Source: Pseudomonas wenzhouensis (lineage in GTDB: Bacteria; Pseudomonadota; Gammaproteobacteria; Pseudomonadales; Pseudomonadaceae). From it: a stretch of 64,000 nt of DNA. The stretch is from assembly GCF_021029445.1 (NCBI RefSeq), contig NZ_CP072610.1, positions 4,216,001-4,280,000 of the forward strand. The letters run 5' to 3'. Position numbers and translations under genes: made by a program. Below the pieces are notes generated by a model. The model was not told where the DNA came from. It did not search any database and saw nothing but the letters and a program-made list of their open reading frames with translations. The stretch's first letter is position 1; every line of letters starts with the position of its first letter. This document shows, one piece after another, positions 16,010 through 25,359 of the stretch.

Positions 16010-17149
16010 ATGCCCACTGCCTTTCCCGAAGATTCCGTCGGCCTGGTCAGCCCCCAGGTGTTCCGTTTCAGCGAGCCATTGGCGCTCGCCTGCGGGCGCA
16101 GCCTGGCCGAGTACGAACTGGTCGTCGAAACCTATGGCGAACTGAACGCCGCACGCAGCAATGCGGTGCTGATCTGCCACGCCCTGTCCGGCCACCATCA
16201 CGCCGCCGGTTACCACAGCCCGGATGACCGCAAACCCGGCTGGTGGGACAGTTGCATCGGCCCCGGCAAACCGATAGACACCAACAAATTCTTCGTCGTC
16301 AGCCTCAACAACCTCGGCGGCTGCAACGGCTCAACCGGCCCCAGCAGCACCAACCCCGCTACCGGCAAGCCCTATGGCGCGGATTTCCCGGTGATGACCG
16401 TGGAAGACTGGGTACACAGCCAGGCGCGCCTGGCCGATGTGCTCGGCATCGAGCAATGGGCGGCGGTGATCGGCGGCAGCCTCGGCGGCATGCAGGCCAT
16501 GCAGTGGACCATCAGCTACCCCGAGCGCGTGCGTCACTGCCTGGCCATCGCCTCGGCGCCCAAGCTGTCGGCGCAGAACATCGCCTTCAACGAGGTGGCG
16601 CGCCAGGCGATTCTCACCGACCCGGACTTCCACGGCGGACACTTCCTGGAACAGGGTGTGATCCCCAAGCGCGGGCTGATGCTGGCGCGCATGGTCGGCC
16701 ATATCACCTACCTGTCCGATGACGCCATGGGCGAGAAATTCGGCCGAGGCCTGAAGAGCGAAAAGCTCAACTACGACTTCCACAGCGTCGAGTTCCAAGT
16801 GGAAAGCTACCTGCGTTACCAGGGCGAGGAATTCTCCGGGCGTTTCGACGCCAACACCTACCTGCTGATGACCAAGGCCCTGGATTACTTCGACCCGGCC
16901 GCCGCCAACGACGGCGACCTGGCCAAGACCCTGGCTGTGGCCAAGGCGGACTTCTGCCTGATGTCCTTCACCACCGACTGGCGCTTCTCCCCGGCCCGCT
17001 CGCGGGAGATCGTCGATGCGCTGACGGCGGCGAAGAAGAACGTCTGCTATCTGGAGATCGACGCACCGCAGGGCCACGACGCCTTCCTCATGCCGATCCC
17101 GCGTTACCTGCAGGCGTTCGGCAGCTACATGAAGCGAATCGAGGTATGA
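16010..17149 (+). CDS. metX: Homoserine O-acyltransferase MetX
   Basis: This 379-residue alpha/beta hydrolase activates homoserine for methionine synthesis. The nucleophile is Ser157 in [10 protein letters not shown], with Asp323 (FTTDWRFSP) and His356 (APQGHDAF) completing the triad. [14 protein letters not shown] is the oxyanion/substrate segment. In Pseudomonas this MetX is reported to use succinyl-CoA (MetXS), so O-succinylhomoserine is the likelier product; the sequence alone does not settle it. It overlaps or abuts metW. Confidence 0.95.
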   Translation: MPTAFPEDSVGLVSPQVFRFSEPLALACGRSLAEYELVVETYGELNAARSNAVLICHALSGHHHAAGYHSPDDRKPGWWDSCIGPGKPIDTNKFFVVSLNNLGGCNGSTGPSSTNPATGKPYGADFPVMTVEDWVHSQARLADVLGIEQWAAVIGGSLGGMQAMQWTISYPERVRHCLAIASAPKLSAQNIAFNEVARQAILTDPDFHGGHFLEQGVIPKRGLMLARMVGHITYLSDDAMGEKFGRGLKSEKLNYDFHSVEFQVESYLRYQGEEFSGRFDANTYLLMTKALDYFDPAAANDGDLAKTLAVAKADFCLMSFTTDWRFSPARSREIVDALTAAKKNVCYLEIDAPQGHDAFLMPIPRYLQAFGSYMKRIEV

Positions 17150-17151
17150 GC

Positions 17152-17772
17152 ATGCGAGCGGATCTGGACATCATCCAGGAATGGATCGCCCCGGGCAGCC
17201 GTGTGCTCGACCTGGGCTGCGGCGACGGCGAACTGCTCGCCTGGCTGCGTGACAACAAGCAGGTTTCCGGCTACGGCCTGGAAATCGACCCGGACAAGAT
17301 CGCCTTGTGCATCGAGCGCGGCGTCAACGTCATCGAGCAGAACCTCGACCTGGGCCTGGGCAACTTCGCCAGCAACAGCTTCGACGTGGTGGTCATGACC
17401 CAGTCGCTGCAGGCGCTGCACTACCCGGACAAGGTGCTGGCCGAGATGCTGCGCGTCGGCAAGACCTGCATCATCACCTTCCCCAACTTCGGCCACTGGC
17501 GCTGCCGCTGGTACCTGACGACAAAAGGTCGCATGCCGGTGTCGGACTTCCTGCCCTACACCTGGTACAACACCCCGAACATCCACTTCTGCACCTTCGA
17601 GGACTTCGAGCGCCTGTGCCACGCCCAGGGTGCCCGTGTGGAAGAGCGCCTGGCGGTGGACCGTGACCACCGCCACGGCATCGCCAGCCGCATCTGGCCC
17701 AACCTGCTGGGCGAAATCGGCATTTACCGCATCAGCGGCGCGGACCTCTCCGCCCACCGCGTCGCGGCCTGA
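17152..17772 (+). CDS. metW: Methionine biosynthesis protein MetW
   Basis: This SAM-methyltransferase-fold protein (about 206 residues) has motif I VLDLGCGDGELL. MetW partners MetX and is needed for its activity in several proteobacteria. I chose the ATG at 17152 (MRADLDII) because GAGG lies seven bases upstream; an in-frame ATG at 17146 overlaps the metX stop as ATGA but leaves no room for a ribosome-binding site. Confidence 0.93.
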   Translation: MRADLDIIQEWIAPGSRVLDLGCGDGELLAWLRDNKQVSGYGLEIDPDKIALCIERGVNVIEQNLDLGLGNFASNSFDVVVMTQSLQALHYPDKVLAEMLRVGKTCIITFPNFGHWRCRWYLTTKGRMPVSDFLPYTWYNTPNIHFCTFEDFERLCHAQGARVEERLAVDRDHRHGIASRIWPNLLGEIGIYRISGADLSAHRVAA

Positions 17773-17786
17773 ACGAGGAGAACATC

Positions 17787-18203
17787 ATGCGTCGCATCAT
17801 CCCCTTCCTGATCGCCCTGTGCCTGGCCTTGCCGGCCGCCGCCGAGCGCAAGCAGAGCTTCGGCGACCTCGACGTGCACTACAGCGTGTTCAATTCCAGC
17901 TTCATCCAGCCGGACATCGCCAGCGCCGCCGGCCTGGTGCGTAGCAAGACCCAGGGCGTGATCAACGTCGCCGTGCTCAAGGCCGGCAAGGCCAGTACCG
18001 CGCAGGTCAGCGGCCAGGTGAAGAACCTGCTGGGGCAGAGCACCGCACTGACCTTCAGGCAAGTCACCGAGAGCGGCGCCATCTACTACCTGGCGCAGTT
18101 CCCCTTCTCCAGCCGCGAGATTCTCAGTTTCACCCTCGATGTGCGCCAGGGCGACGACGCGCACCGCATCACCTTCAATCAGGAAATGTTCCCGGATGAC
18201 TGA
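17787..18203 (+). CDS. DUF4426 periplasmic protein
   Basis: The 138-residue protein has a signal peptide (MRRIIPFLIALCLALPAAAE) and then a single beta-rich domain with the family features GDLDVHYSVFNSSFI and VRSKTQGVINVAVL. Function is unknown. It is 14 bases after metW, after an AACGAGGAG ribosome-binding site, and so is probably cotranscribed with metXW. Confidence 0.88.
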   Translation: MRRIIPFLIALCLALPAAAERKQSFGDLDVHYSVFNSSFIQPDIASAAGLVRSKTQGVINVAVLKAGKASTAQVSGQVKNLLGQSTALTFRQVTESGAIYYLAQFPFSSREILSFTLDVRQGDDAHRITFNQEMFPDD

Positions 18204-18230
18204 TGCCGCAAGCGCTGCCGGCGTCTTTGC

Positions 18231-18292
18231 GTAGGCGCCCCGCCCCGGGGCGAAGCTTTCAAGCTGATTCGCGGCGGGGCGCTGCACCTACA
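18231..18292. repeat. Palindromic repeat, family C
   Basis: GTAGGCGCCCCGCCCCGGGGCGAAGC opens the element and GATTCGCGGCGGGGCGCTGCACCTAC closes it, giving a long imperfect inverted repeat. A related copy lies at 47507-47576. It separates the DUF4426 gene from rdgB. Confidence 0.7.
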
Positions 18293-18326
18293 AGCTCTGT
18301 AATTCAACGTTCAACTAACAGGCACT

Positions 18327-18929
18327 ATGCGCATGATCGACCTCAAGGAACTGGTACTGGCCAGCCACAATGCCGGCAAGCTCAAGGAGCTGCATGCCAT
18401 GCTCGGCGACGCCGTGCGCGTGCGCTCCATCGGCGAGTTCAGCCAGGTCGAGCCGGAAGAGACCGGACTGTCGTTCGTCGAGAACGCCATCCTCAAGGCG
18501 CGCAACGCCGCACGCATCTCCGGCCTGCCGGCGCTGGCAGACGACTCCGGTCTGGCGGTGGATTTCCTCGGCGGCGCGCCCGGCATCTACTCGGCGCGCT
18601 ATGCCGATGGCCAGGGCGACGCAGCGAACAACGCCAAGCTGCTCGCTGCCCTGAAAGACGTGCCGGACGCCGAGCGCGGCGCGCAGTTCGTCTGCGCCCT
18701 GGCCCTGGTGCGCCACGCCGACGATCCGCTGCCGATCCTCTGTGAAGGCCTGTGGCACGGCAGCATCCTGCATGAAGCCCGTGGCGAACACGGCTTCGGC
18801 TACGACCCGCTGTTCTGGGTCCCGGAAACCAGTTGCTCCAGTGCCGAACTGCCGGCCGAGCAGAAGAACCGCCTCAGCCACCGCGCGCGCGCCATGGCCC
18901 TGTTCAAGCAGCGCTTGGGGCTGGCATGA
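18327..18929 (+). CDS. rdgB: XTP/dITP diphosphatase RdgB
   Basis: This 200-residue Ham1-family enzyme hydrolyses non-canonical purine nucleotides such as dITP and [15 protein letters not shown] binds the triphosphate, and [13 protein letters not shown] and [10 protein letters not shown] are family motifs. A second in-frame ATG lies two codons downstream. Its stop overlaps the hemW start (ATGA). Confidence 0.96.
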   Translation: MRMIDLKELVLASHNAGKLKELHAMLGDAVRVRSIGEFSQVEPEETGLSFVENAILKARNAARISGLPALADDSGLAVDFLGGAPGIYSARYADGQGDAANNAKLLAALKDVPDAERGAQFVCALALVRHADDPLPILCEGLWHGSILHEARGEHGFGYDPLFWVPETSCSSAELPAEQKNRLSHRARAMALFKQRLGLA

Positions 18930-20086
18930 GCAATACCGCTGGCGGGAGTTTTCTGCTCCCGCCCCTGGCGCTCTATATCCACATCCCGTGGTGTGTGCGC
19001 AAATGCCCGTACTGCGACTTCAATTCCCATGCCGCCGGGCCGACGCTGCCTGAAGAGGAGTACGTCGACGCGCTGCTGGCCGATCTCGATGCCGACCTGC
19101 AGCACGTCCATGGCCGGCCACTGACTTCGATCTTCTTCGGTGGCGGCACGCCCAGCCTGTTCTCCGACCGCGCCCTGGGCCGTTTGCTGGAAGGCGTCGA
19201 GCGGCGTGTGGCCTTCGCTGGTGACATCGAGATCACCCTGGAAGCCAACCCCGGCACTTTCGAGCAGGCCAAGTTCAAGGGCTACCGAAGCCTCGGCATC
19301 AATCGCCTGTCCATTGGCGTGCAGAGTTTCCAGCAGGCCAAGCTCAAGGCGCTGGGGCGTATCCACGATGGCGACGAGGCAATTCGCGCCGCCGACATGG
19401 CCCGCGCCGCCGGCTTTGACAATTTCAACCTTGACCTGATGCACGGCCTACCCGAGCAGAGCATCGAAGACGCTCTGTTCGACCTGCGCACCGCCAACAG
19501 CCAGGGCCCGACGCACCTGTCCTGGTACCAGCTGACCATGGAGCCGAATACGGTGTTCTGGAGCCAACCGCCCACGCTTCCCGAAGACGATCTGCTGTGG
19601 GACATCCAGGAAGCCGGCCAGGCGCTGCTCGCCGCCGAGGGCTACGCGCAATACGAAGTGTCCGCCTACGCCAAGGCTGGCAAGCAGGCGCGACATAACC
19701 TCAACTACTGGACCTTTGGTGATTTCCTCGGCATCGGCGCCGGTGCCCACGCCAAGCTGAGCACACCCGCAGGGCGCATTCAGCGCACCTGGAAAACCCG
19801 CCTGCCGAAGGATTACCTCGACCCGGCCAAAGCCTTCCAGGCCGGCGAACGCCTGCTGGCAGCCGACGAGTTGCCCTTCGAATTTCTGATGAACGTGCTG
19901 CGCCTGAGCGAAGGCGCGCCGGCCGAGCTGTTCAGCCAGCGTACCGGTCTGCCGTTGCAGCAACTTGAACGGTCACGCCGCGAAGCCGAACGTCAGGGTC
20001 TGCTGCAAGCTGACCATACCCGACTGGTCGCCACGGCCAAGGGCCAGCTGTTTCTCAACGATTTGCTGCAGCAGTTCCTGGCCTAG
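18926..20086 (+). CDS. hemW: Radical SAM heme chaperone HemW
   Basis: This 386-residue protein is related to HemN but is a heme-binding chaperone rather than the oxidase. The radical SAM motif is CVRKCPYC (Cys23, Cys27, Cys30), with GGGTPSLF and [10 protein letters not shown] following. The protein is shorter than true HemN and lacks its N-terminal trip-wire. Start is the ATG overlapping the rdgB stop. Confidence 0.94.
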   Translation: MSNTAGGSFLLPPLALYIHIPWCVRKCPYCDFNSHAAGPTLPEEEYVDALLADLDADLQHVHGRPLTSIFFGGGTPSLFSDRALGRLLEGVERRVAFAGDIEITLEANPGTFEQAKFKGYRSLGINRLSIGVQSFQQAKLKALGRIHDGDEAIRAADMARAAGFDNFNLDLMHGLPEQSIEDALFDLRTANSQGPTHLSWYQLTMEPNTVFWSQPPTLPEDDLLWDIQEAGQALLAAEGYAQYEVSAYAKAGKQARHNLNYWTFGDFLGIGAGAHAKLSTPAGRIQRTWKTRLPKDYLDPAKAFQAGERLLAADELPFEFLMNVLRLSEGAPAELFSQRTGLPLQQLERSRREAERQGLLQADHTRLVATAKGQLFLNDLLQQFLA

Positions 20087-20173
20087 ATCACCCACAGCGC
20101 GGCATGAATCCGGTAGGCTAACGCGCCATACGCGCGGCCAACGCTCACGCCGCGCTGTACTGAAGGAGCCTGC

Positions 20174-20497
20174 ATGGATCTGCTACTGGACCTGATCGTC
20201 ACCCTCTCGCGCTGGAGCCGCAGCCACCTCGGCGATATCGCCCTGGCCATCATGGCCACCCTGCTGGTGCTGTTCGGCCCGGCCATCAACGCCTGGGTTC
20301 AGCGCACCATCGGCAACCTCAACTTCGTCCTGCGTACCCTGCTGTTCGTGGTGTTCTGCGCGGTCGGCTATGGCCTGGCGATCGTCTTCCTCACGCCCTG
20401 GCTGGCCAAGGGGCTGGCGCACTTCAACAACTTCACCCTGGCGCCGGTGCTGATCCTGATCTTCGTGGTGATCGGCATCCTCGCCGACCGCAACTAG
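20174..20497 (+). CDS. DUF3392 family small membrane protein
   Basis: This 107-residue protein has three hydrophobic helices (about residues 20-40, 50-70 and 84-103) and matches the DUF3392 pattern (GPAINAWVQRTIGNLNFVLRT). Function is unknown. AAGGAG precedes the ATG. It ends at a long inverted repeat shared with the convergent alcohol dehydrogenase gene. Confidence 0.82.
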   Translation: MDLLLDLIVTLSRWSRSHLGDIALAIMATLLVLFGPAINAWVQRTIGNLNFVLRTLLFVVFCAVGYGLAIVFLTPWLAKGLAHFNNFTLAPVLILIFVVIGILADRN

Positions 20498-20498
20498 A

Positions 20499-20532
20499 TC
20501 GTCCTGCGCGTCATCAGCGACGCGCAGGACGA
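20499..20532. terminator. Bidirectional hairpin between convergent genes
   Basis: TCGTCCTGCGCGTC pairs perfectly with GACGCGCAGGACGA over 14 base pairs with a six-base loop. It lies between the stops of the DUF3392 gene and the alcohol dehydrogenase, so it can act on both; neither side has a clear T tract. Confidence 0.65.
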
Positions 20533-20537
20533 AGGCT

Positions 20538-21614
20538 TCAGAATGGCTTGATCGCCACCTTGAGTACGCCGTCGCGTTGATTGACGAACAGGTCGTAGGC
20601 CTCGACGATGTTCTCCAGGCGATACTGGTGAGTAACCAACGCGCCGAGGTCGACGCGCTCGGAGGCCACCACATTGAGCAGGCGGCGCATGCGTTCCTTG
20701 CCCCCCGGGCACAGCGAGGTAACGATGCGGTGGTCACCCAGCCCCGCGTGGAAGGCACCCAGGGGAATGGTCAGGTCGCTGGAGTAAACCCCCAGACTGG
20801 ACAGCGTGCCGCCCGGCTTGAGCACCCGCAACGCCTGTTCGAAGGTGCTCTGCAGGCCCAGCGCCTCGATCGAGGCATCCACGCCACGGCCGCCGGTGAG
20901 CTTGAAAATCTCGTCCACCACGTCCACTTCGCGGAAATTCAGGGTGACGTCGGCGCCGAGCTGGCGGGCAATACGCAGGCGTTCGTCGACACCATCGATG
21001 GCGATGATCGTGCTGGCCCCGCGCAACTTGGCTCCGGCGGTGGCGCACAGGCCAATCGGCCCCTGGGCGAACACCGCCACCACATCGCCGATCTTGATAT
21101 TGGCCGCCTCGGCACCGGCAAAACCGGTGGACATGATGTCCGGACACATCAGCACCTGCTCGTCGCTCAAGCCATCCGGTACCGGCGCCAGATTGGCCTG
21201 GGCGTCGGGAACCAGCACATATTCGGCCTGGGTGCCGTCGATGCTGTTGCCGAAGCGCCAGCCGCCCATGGGTTTGTAACCGTGGCACTGGCAGCCACCA
21301 TCCTGGGCCGGATAACCATCCTGGCAGGCGTAGGAGGTGAAGCTGGGACAGATGGCGCCGGCGATGACCCGCTGGCCTTCCTGGTAGCCCTGCACATTGG
21401 CGCCCAGCTTCTCGATCACCCCCACCGGCTCGTGACCCACGGTCAGCCCACTGGCCACCGGGTACTCCCCCTTGAGAATGTGTACGTCGGTGCCGCAGAT
21501 GGTGGTAGTGGTGATACGCACCAGCGCATCGTTGGCCCCGACTGGTGGAATCGGTTTGTCCACCAGTTCGATACGCCCGGGTTCGATAAACACCGCCGCT
21601 TTCATCAGGCTCAT
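20538..21614 (-). CDS. Zinc-dependent secondary-alcohol-dehydrogenase-like enzyme
   Basis: This medium-chain dehydrogenase (358 residues) has catalytic zinc ligands Cys40 (CGTDVH), His61-Glu62 (GHEPVG) and Asp159 (CPDIMSTGF). The Asp ligand and the GWRFGNSIDGTQAEY segment resemble the clostridial/Thermoanaerobacter secondary alcohol dehydrogenases. The nucleotide fold ends in an acidic residue (IIAIDGVDERL), which suggests NAD rather than NADP. The four cysteines at 89-110 are not spaced like a structural zinc lobe. I chose MSLMKAAVF, preceded by GAGGG; the longer frame reads through the operator region. Confidence 0.85.
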   Translation of the reverse strand: MSLMKAAVFIEPGRIELVDKPIPPVGANDALVRITTTTICGTDVHILKGEYPVASGLTVGHEPVGVIEKLGANVQGYQEGQRVIAGAICPSFTSYACQDGYPAQDGGCQCHGYKPMGGWRFGNSIDGTQAEYVLVPDAQANLAPVPDGLSDEQVLMCPDIMSTGFAGAEAANIKIGDVVAVFAQGPIGLCATAGAKLRGASTIIAIDGVDERLRIARQLGADVTLNFREVDVVDEIFKLTGGRGVDASIEALGLQSTFEQALRVLKPGGTLSSLGVYSSDLTIPLGAFHAGLGDHRIVTSLCPGGKERMRRLLNVVASERVDLGALVTHQYRLENIVEAYDLFVNQRDGVLKVAIKPF

Positions 21615-21628
21615 GGCCTTGCCCTCAT

Positions 21629-21652
21629 TAGAGTCCGAGATATCTGACTCTA
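21629..21652 (-). promoter_or_regulatory. 24-base dyad upstream of the alcohol dehydrogenase
   Basis: TAGAGTC and GACTCTA are perfect inverted arms separated by ten bases, 15 bases upstream of the gene start. On the minus strand the dyad falls between a TTGGGC and a TCTAAT spaced 20 bases apart, which is the long-spacer layout used by MerR-type activators. No regulator gene is adjacent. Confidence 0.5.
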
Positions 21653-21730
21653 GCCCAACGGGCGGCGGCGGTATTGCCACGGATCAAACAGCGGAGCAGC
21701 ACAGCACAGGCCGCCAGTGCAGCCCGTGGC

Positions 21731-23074
21731 TCAGTTGCCTTCGCGGCGCAGCGCCTGCGGAGTGAAGTCGCGCGGGCTCAGGCGGGCGTTGAAGTCGTAC
21801 ATCTTCTCGTTGTTGTCCAGACCATCGGCGAAGTAGCGCCCGCCCTTGAAGTCATAGACGGTTTCAAGCGTGGAACCGAACATGGGCACGTCGTAATAGC
21901 TGATCGGATGCGCTTCCTGCAGGCCAATCAGATTGCCGCTGCGGTCGTACAGGTCGACGGCAAGAATCTGCCAGCTGTCTTCGTCCAGGTAAAAGCGGCG
22001 CTTGGCATATGGATGGCTGAAGCCCGTGCGCAGATCCGCCTCCACCACCCAAACGCGGTGCAACTCATAGCGCAGCAGCTCGGGGTTGATGTGCCGGGCC
22101 TGAAGAATATCGGCGTAGGGGATGCCCTGCTGGTGCACGGCATAACTGTTGTACGGCACCAGCATCTCGCGCTTGCCCAGCAGTTGCCATTCGTAGCGAT
22201 CCGGTGCGCCGTTGTAGGCGTCCACCTGGTCGGCCGTGGCCATGCCGTTGGTATCGGGCTGCAGGGTGTCGTAGGCAAGCATCGGCAGACGGCGCACACG
22301 GCGCTCACCACGATTGAAGCGCCAGGCCTTGCGAATCGCCAGCACCTGATCCAGGGTCTCCTGCACCACCAGCGCCGAACCGGCCAGCTTGGCCGGCGCC
22401 ACCACCTTGTACTTGTAGTAGAACAGGGTGTTGTCCAGATCCTGCGGGGCCACGCCTTCGCGACCGTAGAGGAAATAGATGTCGCGCTCGAGCTTGAGCA
22501 GGTTGTAGCCGCCGTTGGCGAGCACCGCTGCCTGGTTGGTGACCATGCTGATCTGGTCGCCACGGTAGCGCATGATGTGGTTCCAGATGGCCTCCTGGCC
22601 ATTCTGCGGTATCGGGAACGGCACACCGGCCGCAGCGCCCTGAACACCGTTACCGCCAGAAATCAGCTCGGCATTCAGTGCATTGAAGCGGGTGGCGTCG
22701 TAGATGCGCTGCGGCGCAGCTGCACTGCGGCGAGTCGGGAATACGCGCAAATAGAAGCTTGGGTTCTGCTGCAGCAGCGTCTTGAGGCCGACCGGCAACT
22801 GTTGCTCGTACTGCGCCAGATTCTGGCTGTCGACGCGATACAACAGGTTGTCATCCGCGTAAGGATCCGGGTGATGCATACCCGGCTGGTAGTTGGCCGG
22901 CGGCGTGGCCAGGCCACCCGTCCAGGCTGGGATGGTGCCACTGGCATTGGCAGCGCGCTCGCCGCCCAGCGGGGTCAGTTCCTGACCCAGACGTGCAGCC
23001 TGGCTGGCATCGACGCTGGCCTGGGCCTGAAACGCCAGGGCGCTCAGCAGAAGTAGGGAAACCGATCTCAACAC
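21731..23074 (-). CDS. DUF1329 family outer-membrane-associated protein
   Basis: The 447-residue protein starts with a signal peptide (LRSVSLLLLSALAFQAQAS) and fits the DUF1329 family, seen often near RND-type hydrophobic compound exporters or sterol/terpene catabolism genes. It is expected to be a LolA/LolB-like beta-barrel cup. The best start is a GTG at 23074, six bases after GAGGAG; there is no ATG in the right place. It is about 115 bases downstream of the alcohol dehydrogenase gene, and no transporter is nearby. Confidence 0.82.
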   Translation of the reverse strand: MLRSVSLLLLSALAFQAQASVDASQAARLGQELTPLGGERAANASGTIPAWTGGLATPPANYQPGMHHPDPYADDNLLYRVDSQNLAQYEQQLPVGLKTLLQQNPSFYLRVFPTRRSAAAPQRIYDATRFNALNAELISGGNGVQGAAAGVPFPIPQNGQEAIWNHIMRYRGDQISMVTNQAAVLANGGYNLLKLERDIYFLYGREGVAPQDLDNTLFYYKYKVVAPAKLAGSALVVQETLDQVLAIRKAWRFNRGERRVRRLPMLAYDTLQPDTNGMATADQVDAYNGAPDRYEWQLLGKREMLVPYNSYAVHQQGIPYADILQARHINPELLRYELHRVWVVEADLRTGFSHPYAKRRFYLDEDSWQILAVDLYDRSGNLIGLQEAHPISYYDVPMFGSTLETVYDFKGGRYFADGLDNNEKMYDFNARLSPRDFTPQALRREGN

Positions 23075-23458
23075 AATGCTCTCCTCGCGACGCCATGACA
23101 GCGGCACCGCTATTGTCCGCGCACCTTGTAGGTGCGCTTGTCTTTGTTGTGTTCTGAGAGCCTGCTCACGATCTCGCGAGCTAGAGCGATACAAGGCAAA
23201 AACAAGCGAGGAACGGTCGGAGTCGCGCTCGACTTTACGAGTGGTAAATGAGCATGACTCGCTTCGCTCCCCCCTTCGGGGCCGCACCAGAGGTGCGTTA
23301 GCCGCAAGCGGCTTTCCGAGCTTGTTTTTAACGCAGTAGCGCCGACGCGCAGCAGATCGTGAGCAGGTTCTGAGGTGAGGCGCCGTCCTGGCTGTCGGGT
23401 TATCCCGATCTAATCGTGCATCCTGCCGGTTCTAATCAAACGCGTGTTGCCGGGTGAA
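23075..23458. other. Intergenic region with MITE-like element
   Basis: This 384-base gap between the DUF1329 start and the trmB stop is mostly filled by the element at 23159-23367. I see no coding region in the remainder. Confidence 0.6.
23159..23367. mobile_element. MITE-like element with terminal inverted repeats
   Basis: The left end AGCCTGCTCACGATCT is the inverted repeat of AGATCGTGAGCAGG at the right end, with one or two mismatches. TTCTGAG stands directly outside both ends (23152-23158 and 23368-23374), like a 7-base target duplication. The interior has no gene but several hairpins: CAAAAACAAGC pairs with GCTTGTTTTT, and shorter stems lie inside. It may be a non-autonomous transposable element or a large structured repeat. 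Confidence 0.6.
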
Positions 23459-24175
23459 TCATGCCTGACGCTGAAACTTCAGATCCCACACACCATGGCC
23501 GAGGCGCTCGCCCCGACGCTCGAACTTGGTCACCGGACGCTCTTCAGGGCGCGGCACGTAGGTGCCATCGACCGCCAGATTACGATAGCCGGGCGCTGCG
23601 TTCATCACCTCGAGCATGTGCTCGGCATAGTTCTCCCAATCGGTAGCCATGTGCAGCACGCCGCCGATCTTCAATTTGCGACGTACCAACTCGGCGAACG
23701 CCGGTTGGACGATGCGGCGCTTGTGGTGGCGCGACTTGTGCCAGGGATCGGGGAAGAACAGCAGCACGCGATCCAGGCTGGCATCGGCGACGCAATCGCG
23801 CAGCACTTCCAGCGCATCGCAGCTGTACACGCGCAAGTTGCTCAGATTCTGCGCCATGACGCCATTGAGCAGTGCGCCCACGCCCGGTTTGTGCACCTCG
23901 ACGCCGATGAAATCCTGCTCGGGCGCGGCTGCGGCCATCTCCAGCGTGGAGTGGCCCATACCGAAACCGATCTCGAAGGTACGCGGTGCGCTGCGGCCGA
24001 ACACCTGATCGAAATCGCGCAGGCCGTCTTCGAGTTCGAGGCCGAACAGCGGCCAGCCCTTGTCGAGGCCACGCTGCTGGCCTTCGGTCATGCGCCCGGC
24101 GCGCATCACGAAACTCTTGATGGTACGGCGCTGGCGACCGTCTTCGGTCAATTCGGGCTGTTGGGTATCAGTCAT
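23459..24175 (-). CDS. trmB: tRNA (guanine-N7-)-methyltransferase TrmB
   Basis: This 238-residue enzyme methylates G46 of tRNA. The SAM motif is [11 protein letters not shown], followed by the family motifs [24 protein letters not shown] and [11 protein letters not shown], with [17 protein letters not shown] at the end. Length is normal. It is downstream of thiSG on the same strand with a 68-base gap. Confidence 0.97.
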   Translation of the reverse strand: MTDTQQPELTEDGRQRRTIKSFVMRAGRMTEGQQRGLDKGWPLFGLELEDGLRDFDQVFGRSAPRTFEIGFGMGHSTLEMAAAAPEQDFIGVEVHKPGVGALLNGVMAQNLSNLRVYSCDALEVLRDCVADASLDRVLLFFPDPWHKSRHHKRRIVQPAFAELVRRKLKIGGVLHMATDWENYAEHMLEVMNAAPGYRNLAVDGTYVPRPEERPVTKFERRGERLGHGVWDLKFQRQA

Positions 24176-24243
24176 GCTGGGCTCTTGTAGATTGCGTTAC
24201 GACTTGGCGCGCGGGCAGGCCGACGCACAACCAATCGTCATCC

Positions 24244-25038
24244 TTAATTGATCAGGCCAGTCAGCGGCGACGATGCACTGGCATAGAGTTTCTTCGGCAT
24301 GCGCCCGGCCAGGTAGGCCAGGCGCCCGGCCTCGACGGCATGTTGCATGGCGCGGGCCATGAGCACCGGGTTCTGCGCTTCAGCGATGGCGCTGTTCATC
24401 AGCACCGCCTCGCAGCCCAGTTCCATGGCGATGGTGGCATCGGAAGCCGTGCCGACACCGGCATCGACCAGCACCGGCACCGTCGACTCCTCGAGGATGA
24501 TGCGCAGGTTGTACGGGTTGCAGATGCCCAGGCCCGAGCCGATCAGGCCGGCCAGCGGCATCACCGCGATGCAGCCGATTTCGGCCAGTTGGCGGGCGAT
24601 GATCGGGTCGTCGCTGGTGTAGACCATGACGTCGAAACCGTCCTTGACCAGCACTTCGGCGGCCTTGATGGTTTCGATGACGTTGGGGAACAGGGTTTTC
24701 TGGTCGGCCAGCACTTCCAGCTTGACCAGGTTGTGGCCGTCGAGCAGCTCACGCGCCAGACGACAGGTGCGCACGGCCTCGACGGCGTCATAGCAGCCTG
24801 CGGTGTTCGGCAGGATGGTGTACTTATCCGGACTGATCACATCGAGCAGGTTCGGCTCACCGGGATTCTGGCCGATGTTGGTGCGGCGCACGGCTACGGT
24901 GACGATCTCGGCACCCGACGCGGCGATGGCGTCACGGGTCTCGTCCTTATCCTTGTACTTGCCGGTACCGACCAGCAGGCGCGACTGGAACGTACGACCG
25001 GCCAGGGTGAAGGGCTTGTCGCTGCGAACTTGGCTCAT
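24244..25038 (-). CDS. thiG: Thiazole synthase ThiG
   Basis: The 264-residue TIM barrel makes the thiazole phosphate moiety of thiamine from deoxyxylulose phosphate, dehydroglycine and ThiS-thiocarboxylate. Lys106 in [10 protein letters not shown] is the Schiff-base residue. LVGTGKY and the phosphate-binding [11 protein letters not shown] are intact. GAGGAG precedes the start. It follows thiS by 18 bases. Confidence 0.97.
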   Translation of the reverse strand: MSQVRSDKPFTLAGRTFQSRLLVGTGKYKDKDETRDAIAASGAEIVTVAVRRTNIGQNPGEPNLLDVISPDKYTILPNTAGCYDAVEAVRTCRLARELLDGHNLVKLEVLADQKTLFPNVIETIKAAEVLVKDGFDVMVYTSDDPIIARQLAEIGCIAVMPLAGLIGSGLGICNPYNLRIILEESTVPVLVDAGVGTASDATIAMELGCEAVLMNSAIAEAQNPVLMARAMQHAVEAGRLAYLAGRMPKKLYASASSPLTGLIN

Positions 25039-25056
25039 GGAATACTCCTCGTGAGG

Positions 25057-25257
25057 TCAGCCGCCACCGATGGCGTGCACCACTTCCACCTGGTCGCCTT
25101 CGGCGAGCAGAGTGCTGTCGTGCTGGCTGCGTGGAACGATATCCAGATTGAGCTCGACCGCCACACGGCGCCCGGTCAGGTCGAGGCGAACCAACAGGTC
25201 GGCGACGCTCTGGTTATCCGGCAGTTCGAAGGGTTCACCATTCAACTGGATACGCAT
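25057..25257 (-). CDS. thiS: Sulfur carrier protein ThiS
   Basis: The 66-residue ubiquitin-like protein ends in AIGGG, the Gly-Gly tail that is thiocarboxylated for thiazole synthesis. MRIQLNGEPFELPDNQSVADLL is a typical N-terminal beta-grasp. The Shine-Dalgarno sequence is weak. First gene of the thiS-thiG pair. Confidence 0.95.
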   Translation of the reverse strand: MRIQLNGEPFELPDNQSVADLLVRLDLTGRRVAVELNLDIVPRSQHDSTLLAEGDQVEVVHAIGGG

Positions 25258-25359
25258 GACGACTCGGTCACAACTAGGAAGAGGGCCGGCATTCTAGCCC
25301 GACAGCCGCCGGCGACCAAGGCTAAAAGGCGCCATTCGTCCTCATTTCTGACGCCAGGG

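Noticed and set aside
14621..16216. A 531-codon open frame antisense to the dynamin-like gene
   Set aside because: It is a GC-rich shadow with a residue mix dominated by Gln, Leu, Gly and Ala, no recognisable motif, and it lies opposite a protein with intact GTPase motifs.
22998..23287. Extended N-terminus of the DUF1329 protein beyond its signal peptide
   Set aside because: The extension reads through the MITE-like repeat; a GTG with GAGGAG at 23074 gives a proper signal peptide.
23159..23367. Complete insertion sequence
   Set aside because: About 200 bases with no transposase gene can only be a non-autonomous element.
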